64,000 bases of DNA from Bosea sp. 29B (GCF_902506165.1 NZ_LR733817.1:4679625-4743624), one strand, 5' to 3'; shown: positions 26,357-36,146, counted from the first letter of the stretch. The notes: generated from the letters alone by a model not told the origin. Translations and numbers: made by a program.

Positions 26357-27591
26357 TGACGACGCTCGCCCGCCTCGCCGAAGCCGGCTACCAGCTCACC
26401 TCCGAGACATCGGGCGCCAGCGCCGAGGCGCAGAAGGCAATGATCGCCAAGGCGCGCAAGATCGCCAAGCTCGCGGCCGAGCATGCCGGCGATGTCGATG
26501 CCAAGTCGCGCTTTCCGCACGAGGTCTTCGAGGCGCTGAAACGTGAGCGCCTGCTGGGGATCATGATCCCGGCGGCCCATGGCGGCGAGCAGGCGAGCCA
26601 TGCGACCATTGCCGAGATCTGTTCAGTGCTGGCCCAGGCCTGTGCCTCAAGCGGCATGATCTACGCGATGCACCAGATCAAGGCGTCGAGCCTGGTCGTG
26701 CATTGCAATGACGATCCCTGGCATGCCGGTTTCATGGCGCGCATTGCCCGCGAGCAGCTCCTGCTCGCCTCGGCCACCACCGAGGGCGGCGGCGTCGGCG
26801 GTGACCTGCGCTCGTCGATCTGCGGCGTGGTGCGCGAGGGTGACGACTTTACCCTCGACAAGGAAGGCTGCCTGATCTCCTACGGCGCGCAGGCCGACGC
26901 CATCCTGATCACCTCCCGGCGTACGCCCGAGGCCCCGCCTTCCGACCAGGTCATGTCCGTCCTGACCAAGGACCAGTACACGCTGGAGCGCAGCGCCGCC
27001 TGGGACACGATGGGCATGCGCGGCACCTGCTCCGACAATTTCACCTTCGCCGGCCGGGCTCCGGCCGAGCAGATCATCCCGGTTCCCTTCGCCGAGATCG
27101 CGGCGCAGTCGATGCTCCCCAACGCGCATCTGCTCTGGGCCTCGGTCTGGTACGGCATCGCCGCCGAGGCCGTCGCCCGCGCCGAGGGCTTCGTTCGCAG
27201 CGAGGCGCGCAAGCGTCCGGGCTCGACCCCGCCGAGCGCGCTGCGCCTGGCCGAGCTGCTCGCCCGCCTGCAGCAGTTCAAGGCGCTGGTCGTCGCCGGG
27301 CTCGATCGCTACGAGCGCGCCCGCGGCGATGCCGACGAACTCTCCTCGATGGGCTTCGTCGTGGCGATGAACAGCATCAAGGTCGTGGCCTCGCAGAGCG
27401 TCGGCGAGATCGTGATGCAGGCCTTCCTGATCTGCGGCATCCAGGGCTATCGCAATGACAGCCCGGCGAGCCTGGCGCGCCTGATGCGCGACGCGCTCTC
27501 GGCGCCGATCATGATCAACAACGACCGAATCCTCGGCAACACCTCCAACCTGCTGGCGGTCTACAAGCACGACCCCAGCCTTTCCAGGTGA
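26356..27591 (+). CDS. Acyl-CoA dehydrogenase-family protein of the carrier operon
   Basis: This 411-residue flavoprotein has the acyl-CoA dehydrogenase fold: a helical N-domain, a beta middle domain around [15 protein letters not shown] and [16 protein letters not shown], and a C-terminal four-helix domain ending [19 protein letters not shown]. Some relatives are group D oxygenases or act on carrier-bound substrates. Its start codon overlaps the ACP stop (TGATG). A role in oxidising an aminoacyl-S-carrier intermediate is inferred from context. The usual active-site Glu could not be placed with certainty. Confidence 0.85.
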   Translation: MTTLARLAEAGYQLTSETSGASAEAQKAMIAKARKIAKLAAEHAGDVDAKSRFPHEVFEALKRERLLGIMIPAAHGGEQASHATIAEICSVLAQACASSGMIYAMHQIKASSLVVHCNDDPWHAGFMARIAREQLLLASATTEGGGVGGDLRSSICGVVREGDDFTLDKEGCLISYGAQADAILITSRRTPEAPPSDQVMSVLTKDQYTLERSAAWDTMGMRGTCSDNFTFAGRAPAEQIIPVPFAEIAAQSMLPNAHLLWASVWYGIAAEAVARAEGFVRSEARKRPGSTPPSALRLAELLARLQQFKALVVAGLDRYERARGDADELSSMGFVVAMNSIKVVASQSVGEIVMQAFLICGIQGYRNDSPASLARLMRDALSAPIMINNDRILGNTSNLLAVYKHDPSLSR

Positions 27592-27595
27592 TCGC

Positions 27596-28516
27596 ATGTG
27601 CCAGAACTGCCCCCAGCCGCAGGGCTTCCTCGCGGAACTGATCGATAACGGCCTGCTGATCGACATCGGCGTCGATGGGCTCTATGGCCGCAGCGGCCTG
27701 TTCGAGCAGGTCATCGCCCGCTTCGACGACCTGATCACCCGCCATGGCGGCAAGGACGGCGCCGAGGTCGTACGCTTTCCGCCGGCGATGAGCCGCAAGC
27801 ATTTCGAGAAGAGCGGCTATCTCAAGAGTTTCCCGCAGCTTGCCGGCACCGTGCATTCCTTTGCAGGTGACGAGCGCGCCCATGCCGAATTGCTGCACAA
27901 GGTGGCTGACGGGGTCGACTGGACGGACGGACAGGTCTCGACCGAGGTCGTGCTGACCCCGGCCGCCTGCTACCCGCTCTATCCGGTCGTGGCCAAGCGC
28001 GGCCCGCTCAAGGCGGAAGGCGCGCTGTTCGACCTGCAATCCTACTGCTTCCGGCACGAGCCCTCGAAGGACCCGGCCCGGATGCAGCTCTTCCGGATGC
28101 GCGAATATGTCTGCTTCGGCACGCCCGAGCAGGTCACAGAGTTCCGTGCGCTCTGGCTCGAACGCGGCCGAGAGATGATGGCTTCGCTCGGCGTGCCCCT
28201 GCATCTCGACGTCGCCAACGACCCGTTCTTCGGCCGCGCCGGCCGCATGCTCGCCAACAACCAGCGCGACCAGCGCCTGAAGTTCGAGCTGCTGATCCCG
28301 ATCGAGAGCGAGGAGAAGCCGACCGCCTGCCTCTCCTTCAACTACCATCAGGACCATTTCGGCACGACCTGGGGTATCCAGACCGCGGCCGGCGAGACCG
28401 CGCACACCGCCTGCGTCGGCTTCGGCATGGAGCGGGTCGCGCTCGCGCTGTTCAAGCACCACGGCTACGACGTCGAGCGCTGGCCGACTGCGGTCCGCAA
28501 CGTGCTCTGGCCGTGA
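27596..28516 (+). CDS. Amino acid:[carrier protein] ligase (class II aaRS homologue)
   Basis: This 306-residue protein has the catalytic core of atypical seryl-tRNA synthetase without a tRNA-binding domain. Motif 2 is [20 protein letters not shown] and motif 3 is [11 protein letters not shown] (Arg280). Probable zinc ligands are Cys125, Glu170 and Cys273, each six positions before the Cys131/Glu176/Cys279 I recall for the Bradyrhizobium enzyme. It should activate a small amino acid (Gly or Ala in characterised members) with ATP and load it on the carrier protein encoded at 26111. It sits 4 bp after the dehydrogenase gene and overlaps the next gene. Confidence 0.92.
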   Translation: MCQNCPQPQGFLAELIDNGLLIDIGVDGLYGRSGLFEQVIARFDDLITRHGGKDGAEVVRFPPAMSRKHFEKSGYLKSFPQLAGTVHSFAGDERAHAELLHKVADGVDWTDGQVSTEVVLTPAACYPLYPVVAKRGPLKAEGALFDLQSYCFRHEPSKDPARMQLFRMREYVCFGTPEQVTEFRALWLERGREMMASLGVPLHLDVANDPFFGRAGRMLANNQRDQRLKFELLIPIESEEKPTACLSFNYHQDHFGTTWGIQTAAGETAHTACVGFGMERVALALFKHHGYDVERWPTAVRNVLWP

Positions 28517-29535
28517 GCGCGATGACGGCACAGCAAAAGATCGCCGCGCCCGCCGCCATGGCGGGCCGGCTCCTGCCGGTCGATCCGCTCGCCTATGACA
28601 GGCATGCCATGCATGCCGGCGAGCGGCATTGGCCGCAGACCAATTGCTATGCCGATCTCTGGATCGAGATCCTGCATGCGCTTGGCCTGGAGCCGGCGGC
28701 GGCCTTCGGCTTCACGATCACGCAGGATTTCGAGGGCGACCAGTTCACCTTCTTCAAGCCGCCGCTCGATGACCTGGAGGCGCTCTACGGTCTCAAGGTC
28801 ACGGAGCTTGCGCTGTATGACGATCTGATCGGCCATATCGAACAGCAGATCGGGCTCGGCCGCCTCGTCCTGCTCGAACTCGACTCCTTCTACATGCCCG
28901 ATACCCGCGGCGTCTCCTATCGCGACAGCCACGGCAAGACGACGATCGCGGTGAACCGGCTCGACCGCGCCGCCCGCGAGCTCGATTATTTCCATAATGA
29001 CGGCTTGCATCGCGCCGAGGGCGAGGATTTCGACGGCTTGTTCCGGCTGCTGCCGGGGCAGATGCGCGAGGACACGCTCTTCCCCTATGCCGAGATGGTG
29101 CGCCTGCCGCAGCGCCGGCCGGATGAGGCAACCCTGCGCGCGACTGCGCTGAAGCTGCTCGCCCGCCATGTCGCGCGCCGGCCGAGCGACAATCCCGTCG
29201 CGGCCTTCCGGGCAGTGGCGACCGCGCAGGCCGAGGCGCTGGCCGAGCGGCCCGGCGCAGCCTTCCACCACTACGCCTTCAACACGCTGCGCCAGCTCGG
29301 CGCCAATTTCGAGCTGCTCGCGAGCCATCTCTCCTGGCTCGGTCAGTCGGTCGATGGGCTGGAGGTCGCCCGCGACGGCTCCCTGCGCATCGCCGAGGGC
29401 GCCAAGGTAGCGCAGTTCCATCTGGCACGGGCGATGAAGCAGAAGCGCTTCGAACGTTTCGATGCGACGCTGGCCGGCCTCATCGGCGAGCATGACCAGG
29501 TCAGCGAGGCGCTCGGGCAGCGCTTCCCCGGCTGA
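28513..29535 (+). CDS. DUF1839-family protein, possible Cys acyltransferase
   Basis: This 340-residue protein regularly accompanies aminoacyl-carrier ligases. It contains [13 protein letters not shown] with Cys45 near the N-terminus, and [20 protein letters not shown] followed by a beta-strand. That layout recalls BtrH-type papain-like acyltransferases, which move an amino-acyl chain from a carrier protein to an amine. The resemblance is by eye only. The GTG start overlaps the ligase stop; an ATG at 28522 is an alternative. If correct, it would be the transfer step of the operon. Confidence 0.75.
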   Translation: MSAMTAQQKIAAPAAMAGRLLPVDPLAYDRHAMHAGERHWPQTNCYADLWIEILHALGLEPAAAFGFTITQDFEGDQFTFFKPPLDDLEALYGLKVTELALYDDLIGHIEQQIGLGRLVLLELDSFYMPDTRGVSYRDSHGKTTIAVNRLDRAARELDYFHNDGLHRAEGEDFDGLFRLLPGQMREDTLFPYAEMVRLPQRRPDEATLRATALKLLARHVARRPSDNPVAAFRAVATAQAEALAERPGAAFHHYAFNTLRQLGANFELLASHLSWLGQSVDGLEVARDGSLRIAEGAKVAQFHLARAMKQKRFERFDATLAGLIGEHDQVSEALGQRFPG

Positions 29536-29538
29536 GCC

Positions 29539-32022
29539 ATGGCCCGCATCGTCGCGCGTAGCGGAGAACGGACCCTGCCGCTCGCGGGCTGGTCCTGGCT
29601 TGCGACCCCGGCCGATGCCGCTACGACGCCGGCCGATCTGCCGGAGGGCGGCGACTGGCAGGAAGCTGCCGTGCCCGGCACCGTTGCCGGGACGCTGCGC
29701 AGCCTTGGTCGGCTCGACGACATCAGCGCCAACGCTATCGGCCAGCAGGATCACTGGTATCGCACGCGATTGACGGAAGCCCTCGACGGGCGCCTGCGCT
29801 TCGAAGGGTTGGCGACCGTCACCGAGATCTGGGTCGGCGGGATCAGGCAGGCCGACAGCGCCTCGATGTTCGCGGCTGTCGAGATCGCCGCCAACTGTCC
29901 GGCTGGGACCGAGATAGCCTTGTGCTTCCGCGCTTTGGCGCCGAAGCTCGCCACGGCCCCGCGCCGTTCGCGCTGGCGGCCGGCGATGATCCAGCCCAAT
30001 GGCCTGCGCTGGTTCCGCACCAGCGCGCTCGGCTCGATGCCGGGCTGGTGTCCGCCCGGCCTGCCGACCGGGCCGTATCGTCCTGTGCTGCGGATCGAGA
30101 GCGAGATGAATGCGCCGCAGATCGACGCTGTCGATCTGCGCACGCGCTATGACAGGCAGACCGGCACTGTCGCACTGAGTCTGACGTTTGCTGCGAACTC
30201 GCAGATGCCAAGGAGCGCTATCATGCGCTGTGCCGGCAGCGAGGCGCCCCTCCACTCGGGTGGGGGTAGTCAATTAGCTGGCACATTATCCTTGCCCGGC
30301 ATCGTGCCCTGGTTCCCGCACACCCATGGCGAGCCGGCGCTGCACGATCTTACGCTCATGCTTGATGGCGAGACGATCGATCTCGGCCGTGTCGGCTTCC
30401 GCTCGCTCGAAGTCGATCGCGGCGACGATGGCGAGGGCTTCGGCCTGATCGTCAACGGCGTCCCGGTGTTCTGCCGCGGCGCCTGCTGGAGCAATGCCGA
30501 CGTTACGACGTTGGCGGGTGGCCGTGCAGCCTACGAGCCTTGGCTCCGGCTGGCGCGCGAGGCCGGCATGAACATGATCCGCCTGCCCGGCGTGATGACC
30601 TATGAGGACGATGCCTTCTTCGCGCTCTGCGATGAGCTCGGCATCATGGTCTGGCAGGAGATGATGCTGGCCAATTTCGACTATCCGCAGGGCGATGCCG
30701 GCTTCCGCGCGGCGATCGCGGCCGAGGCGGAGGCGCTGCTCAGCCGCACGCAGGGCTCGCCGAGCCTTGCCGTGCTCTGCGGCGGCAGCGAGGTCTTCCA
30801 GCAATCGGCGATGCTGGGCGCGCCGCCGGAAGCATGGTCCGGACCGGTCTTCGACGAGATCCTGCCTGAGGCGGTCGCCGCTTTAAGGCCGGACATCGCC
30901 TATGTTCCGAACTCGCCCTCGGGCGGGCCGCTGCCCTTCGTCGCCGACAAGGGCGTGACGCATTATTACGGCGTCGGCGCCTATATGCGTGGGTTCGACG
31001 ATGCGCGCCGTGCCAATGTCCGCTTCGCCGCCGAAAGCCTCGCCTTTGCCAATGTGCCGGAGGAGGTCTCGCTGCGTGGTGGCAAGCCGCCGGCGATCAC
31101 CCATCATCCCGACTGGAAGCGCGCCGTGCCGCGCGATGCCGGCGCCTCCTGGGATTTCGAGGATGTGCGCGACCACTACCTCGAACGGCTCTACGGGCTC
31201 GAGCCGGCGCGTTTGCGGCGCGAGGACCCAGAGCGCTATTTCGCTTTGTCGCGCGCGACCGTCGCCGAGGTGATGGAGGAAACCTTCGCCGAATGGCGGC
31301 GGCCGGCCTCGCCGACATCAGGCGCGCTGGTCTGGCTGCTGCAGGACCTCCAGCCAGGCGCCGGCTGGGGCGTCATCGCCAGTGATGGCGAGCCGAAATC
31401 GGCCTGGCACGGGCTCGCCCGCGCCTTCCGCCCGGTCCAGCTCGCGCTGACCGACGAGGGCGTCAACGGGCTCGGCCTGCATGTCCTGAACGAGCGTCCC
31501 GAGCCTTTGGCTGCGACGGTTGAATTGACCTGCTGGCGCGCCGGCGAGGTCGAGGTCATCAAGGCCAAGCGCGACGTCGCGCTCGCTCCACGCGCGGCGG
31601 TGACACTCTCGGCCTTCGAGTTGATCGGCCGCTTCTTCGACATCGCCTATGCCTACCGCTTCGGCCCGCCCGGCCATGACGTGACCTCGGCGGTGCTGCG
31701 CGATGCCGCGAGCGACGCGGTGCTGGCGGAGGCCTTCCACTTTCCGCTCGGGCGCGGTCATGAGCGCCATCATTGCGGACTTATCGCGCAGCTGGAGCGC
31801 GAGGGCGACGATTGGAGCCTCGCACTCTCGACCCGGCGCTTGGCGCAATCGGTCGAGATCGTTGATGCCGGCTGGCGCCCCGAGCGGAGCTGGTTCCATT
31901 TGGCGCCGGGCGAGCCGCGCCGGATCCGCCTGCACCGCCGCGCAGGCGCCACCGGCGAACCTTCCGGCGAGGTCCGCGCGGTCAACGCGCTCGACCGTGC
32001 CGGCTACGCCGCGGGGGCGTGA
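29539..32022 (+). CDS. Glycoside hydrolase family 2-like (beta-mannosidase-like) protein
   Basis: This 827-residue protein has a jelly-roll N-domain, Ig-like domains and a TIM barrel beginning at FCRGACWSNADV (about residue 313). Candidate acid/base Glu418 is in VLCGGSEVFQQ, where the usual Asn-Glu reads Ser-Glu. The candidate nucleophile is Glu499 in VRFAAESLAF. No signal peptide is visible, so it appears cytoplasmic. It is the last gene of the carrier-protein operon, 3 bp after the DUF1839 gene, which suggests the final product is a glycosylated or sugar-linked aminoacyl compound. It ends 4 bp from the convergent lyase-like gene. Confidence 0.82.
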   Translation: MARIVARSGERTLPLAGWSWLATPADAATTPADLPEGGDWQEAAVPGTVAGTLRSLGRLDDISANAIGQQDHWYRTRLTEALDGRLRFEGLATVTEIWVGGIRQADSASMFAAVEIAANCPAGTEIALCFRALAPKLATAPRRSRWRPAMIQPNGLRWFRTSALGSMPGWCPPGLPTGPYRPVLRIESEMNAPQIDAVDLRTRYDRQTGTVALSLTFAANSQMPRSAIMRCAGSEAPLHSGGGSQLAGTLSLPGIVPWFPHTHGEPALHDLTLMLDGETIDLGRVGFRSLEVDRGDDGEGFGLIVNGVPVFCRGACWSNADVTTLAGGRAAYEPWLRLAREAGMNMIRLPGVMTYEDDAFFALCDELGIMVWQEMMLANFDYPQGDAGFRAAIAAEAEALLSRTQGSPSLAVLCGGSEVFQQSAMLGAPPEAWSGPVFDEILPEAVAALRPDIAYVPNSPSGGPLPFVADKGVTHYYGVGAYMRGFDDARRANVRFAAESLAFANVPEEVSLRGGKPPAITHHPDWKRAVPRDAGASWDFEDVRDHYLERLYGLEPARLRREDPERYFALSRATVAEVMEETFAEWRRPASPTSGALVWLLQDLQPGAGWGVIASDGEPKSAWHGLARAFRPVQLALTDEGVNGLGLHVLNERPEPLAATVELTCWRAGEVEVIKAKRDVALAPRAAVTLSAFELIGRFFDIAYAYRFGPPGHDVTSAVLRDAASDAVLAEAFHFPLGRGHERHHCGLIAQLEREGDDWSLALSTRRLAQSVEIVDAGWRPERSWFHLAPGEPRRIRLHRRAGATGEPSGEVRAVNALDRAGYAAGA

Positions 32023-32026
32023 AAGC

Positions 32027-33481
32027 TCAGTCGTCCGCGCCGATCAGGGCGTCGATCTCTTTGCGCCTCGCCTCGACATGCCGCAGCAGCGGATCGAGAT
32101 GTGGCACGCGGTCGCCGGCCGCAGCGAAGGGGACAGCCTCGCGCACCAGGGCGAAGAGCTTGCCGGTCGTTGCGCCAAGCGGCGTTGCCTTCCGGCTCTC
32201 CACCGCCTGCGCCGCGACCATCAGCTCGACGCCGGCGATCGACTTGCACAGGCCTGCGACCTCCGCGGTCTTGCGCGCGGCAAAGGTCGCCATGCCCGCC
32301 CGGTCGAGATTGCCGTTGGAATGGCTGGAGCTGGCGAGTTCCTGAACGACCGGGGCGGTCGCCAGCCGCGCCTCCGAGGTGATCGCCTTGTGGAACTGGG
32401 CGAGGCCGTTGAAGCCGGGCAGGCCGACGCCGTCCTCCTCGATCAGCCCGACCGTCAGGCCTGACCAGAAGGAATCGACCTGCTTGGCGACGCGCTCGGC
32501 TGAAGCCGTCACGACCGGTGCGAAGGCGAGCCGGGCGATATCGAGCGCCATCGACAGGCAGACCGTGTCGAAATTGGCGACCGAGACCAGCGAGCGATCT
32601 TCGAGTGAGACGATCGGATTGTTCTGGCTCGACCGGAATTCGGTCTCGATCTGGCGCCAGGCGAAATCCAGGCTGTCCGCCGCCGTGCCGTGCAGCAGGG
32701 GCAGCGAGCGGAAGCTCAACGGGTCCTGCAGATGGCGCGGGCCGCCTTGGGCCAGGATGTAGCTGCCATCGAGATAGCGCCTGATCCGGCTTCCATGCCG
32801 CTCCAGCCCGGCGAAGGGTCGCGAGCGCAGCGCGGCCTCCGAGACGATCGACGGGTTGGCGGCGAAGCCCTCCATGCTCAGCGCCGCGATCAGGCTCCAG
32901 AGGTCGAGGCTGCGCTGCAGATCGGCCATGGCCAGTGCCGCAATGCCGAGCGCGAGCGCGCTGGAATTCAGCATCGCCAGAGCTTCGCCGGCCTGCAGGT
33001 CGAGATCGCCATAGAGCGCGAGCGCGAGGTCGGTGATCGGCGCCATGTCGCTCTGGCCCATCGAGCCCCAGACATGCACGTCGATCTGTCGGTCCGCGTT
33101 GAGAGCGGCCATGAGTTTCTCGGCCAGCAGCGGGCGCACGCCGAGGCGCCCGCTCGCCATCGAGTTGAGCAGGACGAGCATCATTGCCCTGACGGTCTCG
33201 GGCGCGGCGAGGGGGCCGTGCGCGACGTTGTGGGTGAGCAGCAGGCGGCGGTTGAACTCGCCGATGCGCTCCGGCGCGAGCGGCACGCCGGTCTTGGCGC
33301 CGACGCTGGTGGTGACGCCATAGATCTTCTCGCCGCGTGCGACGGCGTCGTCGATGATGGCGCGAGCGGCTTTCATCCGCTCAACCGCTTCCGGCGTGAC
33401 GGCGACCGGTGCCTTCTCCCTGGCGACGCGGACGATCTGATCGATCGTCAGGTCGAAGCCGGTGATGTCGACATGGCTCAT
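32027..33481 (-). CDS. HAL/PAL-family ammonia-lyase homologue lacking the MIO triad
   Basis: The 484-residue protein is collinear with histidine/phenylalanine ammonia-lyases: YGVTTSVGAKTG with the catalytic Tyr54, LNSMASGRLGVRP, and SSQNNPIVS near residue 295. The MIO-forming GASGDLAP segment reads GQSDMAP at residues 142-148, so Ala-Ser-Gly is absent and one residue is missing. Without MIO the classic ammonia elimination is not expected. The start is the ATG at 33481 behind AGGACGAG. It is divergent from a fumarase/tartrate-dehydratase pair, 160 bp away. Confidence 0.85.
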   Translation of the reverse strand: MSHVDITGFDLTIDQIVRVAREKAPVAVTPEAVERMKAARAIIDDAVARGEKIYGVTTSVGAKTGVPLAPERIGEFNRRLLLTHNVAHGPLAAPETVRAMMLVLLNSMASGRLGVRPLLAEKLMAALNADRQIDVHVWGSMGQSDMAPITDLALALYGDLDLQAGEALAMLNSSALALGIAALAMADLQRSLDLWSLIAALSMEGFAANPSIVSEAALRSRPFAGLERHGSRIRRYLDGSYILAQGGPRHLQDPLSFRSLPLLHGTAADSLDFAWRQIETEFRSSQNNPIVSLEDRSLVSVANFDTVCLSMALDIARLAFAPVVTASAERVAKQVDSFWSGLTVGLIEEDGVGLPGFNGLAQFHKAITSEARLATAPVVQELASSSHSNGNLDRAGMATFAARKTAEVAGLCKSIAGVELMVAAQAVESRKATPLGATTGKLFALVREAVPFAAAGDRVPHLDPLLRHVEARRKEIDALIGADD

Positions 33482-33641
33482 GATCGCTCGTCCTGTCCTC
33501 GGGCGCATTTCCGCTCGCTTGCTCAATAAAGCGGAGCTGGGGCGCGAGGAGGGGCATGGCCTCGATTTCACCTCGCGAAACGAGGCGTGGGCGCCGAGCC
33601 GGTTTCTGTCATTCGACTAGTTTCACGCCGTCGAACGGACG

Positions 33642-34517
33642 GTGCGCATGGCAATCACCTACGAGCTGGTCAAGGAAGTCACCGCCAATCTCTATGATTG
33701 GTCGCTGCGCCGCATCCCCGAATCCTCCAAGGCCGAATTCCGCAAGGCACTGGTGAGCGAGACCGAGCCGCAGGCCCGCCAGACGCTCGCCTTCATGCTC
33801 GACAGCGCCAAGCGCGCCGAGACCACCGGCAAATTTCTGTGCTCGGATGCCGGCGTGCCGAGCTACAGCATCAAGATCGGCTCCGGCGCCCGGATGGAGG
33901 GCGACATCCGCCAGGCGATCGTCGATGGCTTTGCCGAGCTTACCCGCACGATCCAGCCGCCGCTGCTGCGCTTCGTCACCAACCCCTTGACCAATGAGCG
34001 CAGCTTCCACGGCAAGGACATGCCGCTGGTCTCATGGGACCTCGTCGGCGAGGGCGACTATCTCGACATCACCTGCGCGCCCAAGGCGCTCGGTGGCGGG
34101 CGCTGGGCCGCGGTCGAGATCCTGGTCAGCCCGAGTCTCGACGAGATCGAGCGCTGCATCCTGGAGATCGTGCTCAGGGCAGGCGGCCAGCATTGCCCGC
34201 CGGTGGTGATCGGCGTCGGCATCGGCGGCACCTTCGACCATGCGGCGAAGCTCTCCAAGGACGCGACCCTACGCCCCTTCGGCGAGTGCAATCCCGAGCC
34301 GATGGTGGCGGAGATGGAGGAGCGGCTGACCCGCGCGGTCAACCAGATGGGCTTCGGCCCGATGGGCGTCGGCGGCTCGACCACGACCTTCGGCGTGCAT
34401 GTCTACTACGCCTCCGGCCACGGCTTCACCCCGGTCGCCGTTTCGTTCAACTGCTGGATCAACCGGCGGACGCGGGCGCGGATCTACAATTCCGGCGTGG
34501 TGGAGCGGATCGAATGA
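33642..34517 (+). CDS. Fumarate hydratase class I / L(+)-tartrate dehydratase alpha subunit
   Basis: This 291-residue Fe-S hydro-lyase subunit has candidate cluster ligands Cys67 (FLCSDAG), Cys185 (GGQHCPPVVIG) and Cys271 (SFNCWINRR). Their spacing resembles the tartrate-dehydratase alpha subunit. GVGIGGTFDHAAKLSKDA and GFGPMGVGGSTT are diagnostic. With the next gene it forms a two-part class I enzyme that adds or removes water from fumarate, tartrate, mesaconate or a similar dicarboxylate. An alternative ATG lies two codons in. The start is divergent from the MIO-less lyase, suggesting shared control. Confidence 0.9.
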   Translation: MRMAITYELVKEVTANLYDWSLRRIPESSKAEFRKALVSETEPQARQTLAFMLDSAKRAETTGKFLCSDAGVPSYSIKIGSGARMEGDIRQAIVDGFAELTRTIQPPLLRFVTNPLTNERSFHGKDMPLVSWDLVGEGDYLDITCAPKALGGGRWAAVEILVSPSLDEIERCILEIVLRAGGQHCPPVVIGVGIGGTFDHAAKLSKDATLRPFGECNPEPMVAEMEERLTRAVNQMGFGPMGVGGSTTTFGVHVYYASGHGFTPVAVSFNCWINRRTRARIYNSGVVERIE

Positions 34518-35152
34518 CGAGTCTGTCTCCCATCCGCCTGAGCCTACCATTGACGCCAGACGCGGCGCGCGCGCTCAAGGTCGGCGATGTCGTTCTGCTC
34601 GATGGCGACGCGGTTGCGACCGTCGGCATGCCGACCCAGAAGCGCATGGTCTCGGAGCTGGAGGCCGGCCGCGAACTGCCGCTATCCCTGCGCGACGGCA
34701 CCTTCTTCCATATGGGCGTGAGCTATGAGGACGATGGCGGCCGGCCCGGCCCGGTCCATTACGTCAACCCGACCACCTCCAGCCGCTTCAACCATCTGAT
34801 GCCGACGCTGATCCGCGGCCTGCGCCTCACCGCGACCGGCGGCAAGGGCGGGCTCTCGCAGGGGAGCGTCGAGGCCATGCGCGAGGTCGGCTGCGTCTAT
34901 TTCTCCTTCGTCGGCGGCGCCTCGGCCCTGCTGAGCGAGGGCGTCGAAGCAGTGACCGATTGCGCCTGGCGCGACCTGATCATGCAATTCCGCCTGAATC
35001 GGCTCCGGCTGAACGGCTTTGGCCCGGTGATCGTCGCGATCGATGCTCATGGCAACTCGATCTATGAGCGCCTGATGACGTCTGCCCGCGAGCGCCTGCC
35101 GGAGATTATCCGCTCGCTCCACTCCACAGAACATGACGACGGGACCGACTGA
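34514..35152 (+). CDS. Fumarate hydratase class I / L(+)-tartrate dehydratase beta subunit
   Basis: This 212-residue partner subunit carries NPTTSSRFNHLMPTLIR and the glycine-rich TATGGKGGLS, equivalent to the PTTSxRM...GKG signature of the fumarase C-terminal domain. The ATG overlaps the alpha stop (ATGA), fitting 1:1 synthesis. Together the two genes match the two-subunit TtdAB/FumX layout rather than fused FumA. The substrate cannot be fixed from sequence. Confidence 0.9.
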   Translation: MTSLSPIRLSLPLTPDAARALKVGDVVLLDGDAVATVGMPTQKRMVSELEAGRELPLSLRDGTFFHMGVSYEDDGGRPGPVHYVNPTTSSRFNHLMPTLIRGLRLTATGGKGGLSQGSVEAMREVGCVYFSFVGGASALLSEGVEAVTDCAWRDLIMQFRLNRLRLNGFGPVIVAIDAHGNSIYERLMTSARERLPEIIRSLHSTEHDDGTD

Positions 35153-36135
35153 TGCAAGCGATCGAGATCACCAGGCCGGGCGGACCCAAGGTCCTCGCCT
35201 TCTGCGACCGTCCCTTGCCAGCGCTCGGTCCCGGCGACGTGCTGATCCGCGTCCGGGCAGCGGCCGTGAACCGGCCCGACATCCAGCAGCGGCGCGGCCT
35301 CTATCCGCCGCCGCCCGGCGCGACCGACCTGCCCGGGCTCGACGTCTCCGGTGTGGTCGAGGCTGTCGGCACCGAGGTCAGCTGGCCGAAGGTCGGCGAT
35401 GACGTCTGTGCGCTTGCCAATGGCGGCGGCTATGCCGAGTTCTGTGCGGTGCCGGCCCTGCAATGCATGCCGCTGCCGGCCGGCTTCTCTTTCGCTGAGG
35501 CGGCGGCGCTGCCGGAGGTGTTCTTCACCGCCTGGAACAATGTCGTCTGGCTCGGCCGGCTCGCTGATGGCGAGACCCTGTTGGTCCAGGGCGGTACCAG
35601 CGGCGTCGGCATGGCCGCGATCCAGATCGCCAAGCAGCTCCGGGGCGCCCGCGTGATCGCGACCGCCGGGACCGCCAAGAAGCGCGCGGTCTGCCTGGAT
35701 ATCGGCGCCGATCTCGCCGTCGACTACCGTGCCGACTGGGTGGGTGAGATCGAGTCGGCGATCGGCAAGGAGAAGGTCGACGTCGTCCTCGACGCGCAGG
35801 CCGGGCCCTATACCGAGAAGCAGCTGCAATTGCTCGCGCCCGATGGCCGCGTCGTGCTGATCGCCAGCCATCTCGGCCAGATGGCCGAGGTCAATGCCCG
35901 CAACATCGTCCGCCGCCGCCTGACCCTGACGGGCTCGACGCTGCGGCCGCGCGATGCCGCCTATAAGGGGCGGATCGCCGCCAAGCTGGTCGAGAAGGTC
36001 TGGCCGCTCTTGGAAAGCGGGGCGATCCGCAGCCATATCTGCGCGAGCTTCGACTGGCGCGATGTCCGCGACGCACATGCGCTGATGGATGCCGGCGATC
36101 AGGTCGGCAAGGTCGTCCTGACCATGCCGGAATAG
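35152..36135 (+). CDS. NAD(P)H:quinone oxidoreductase (zeta-crystallin/MDR family)
   Basis: This 327-residue medium-chain reductase has a GroES-like N-domain (NRPDIQQRRGLYPPPPGATD near residue 40) and a Rossmann domain with VQGGTSGVGMAAIQIA near 145-160. Zinc ligands of alcohol dehydrogenases are absent, so it is a quinone/enone reductase. Its ATG overlaps the hydratase beta stop by one base, making it the third gene of that operon. It may reduce an unsaturated or quinoid intermediate, or be a general reductase. Confidence 0.9.
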   Translation: MQAIEITRPGGPKVLAFCDRPLPALGPGDVLIRVRAAAVNRPDIQQRRGLYPPPPGATDLPGLDVSGVVEAVGTEVSWPKVGDDVCALANGGGYAEFCAVPALQCMPLPAGFSFAEAAALPEVFFTAWNNVVWLGRLADGETLLVQGGTSGVGMAAIQIAKQLRGARVIATAGTAKKRAVCLDIGADLAVDYRADWVGEIESAIGKEKVDVVLDAQAGPYTEKQLQLLAPDGRVVLIASHLGQMAEVNARNIVRRRLTLTGSTLRPRDAAYKGRIAAKLVEKVWPLLESGAIRSHICASFDWRDVRDAHALMDAGDQVGKVVLTMPE

Positions 36136-36146
36136 TCCGCCGGACT
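36134..36146. promoter_or_regulatory. Palindrome AGTCCG-C-CGGACT, candidate IclR operator
   Basis: A perfect 6-bp inverted repeat with a one-base centre overlaps the quinone-oxidoreductase stop codon and lies 75 bp before the IclR gene. A related GTCCGGAC palindrome recurs upstream of the Bug binding-protein gene (37063-37072). A second, weaker repeat in the same gap is GAAC-N4-GTTC at 36184-36195. Confidence 0.4.

Noticed and set aside
33551-33640. A further LysR box, because GAAACGAG resembles the conserved block
   Set aside because: The TGAG-N5-CTCA element at 12 bp is missing, and the TCG(T)TTGAC core does not match.
32027-36135. A histidine utilisation (hut) operon
   Set aside because: The lyase lacks the MIO triad and no urocanase, imidazolonepropionase or formiminoglutamase gene is present.
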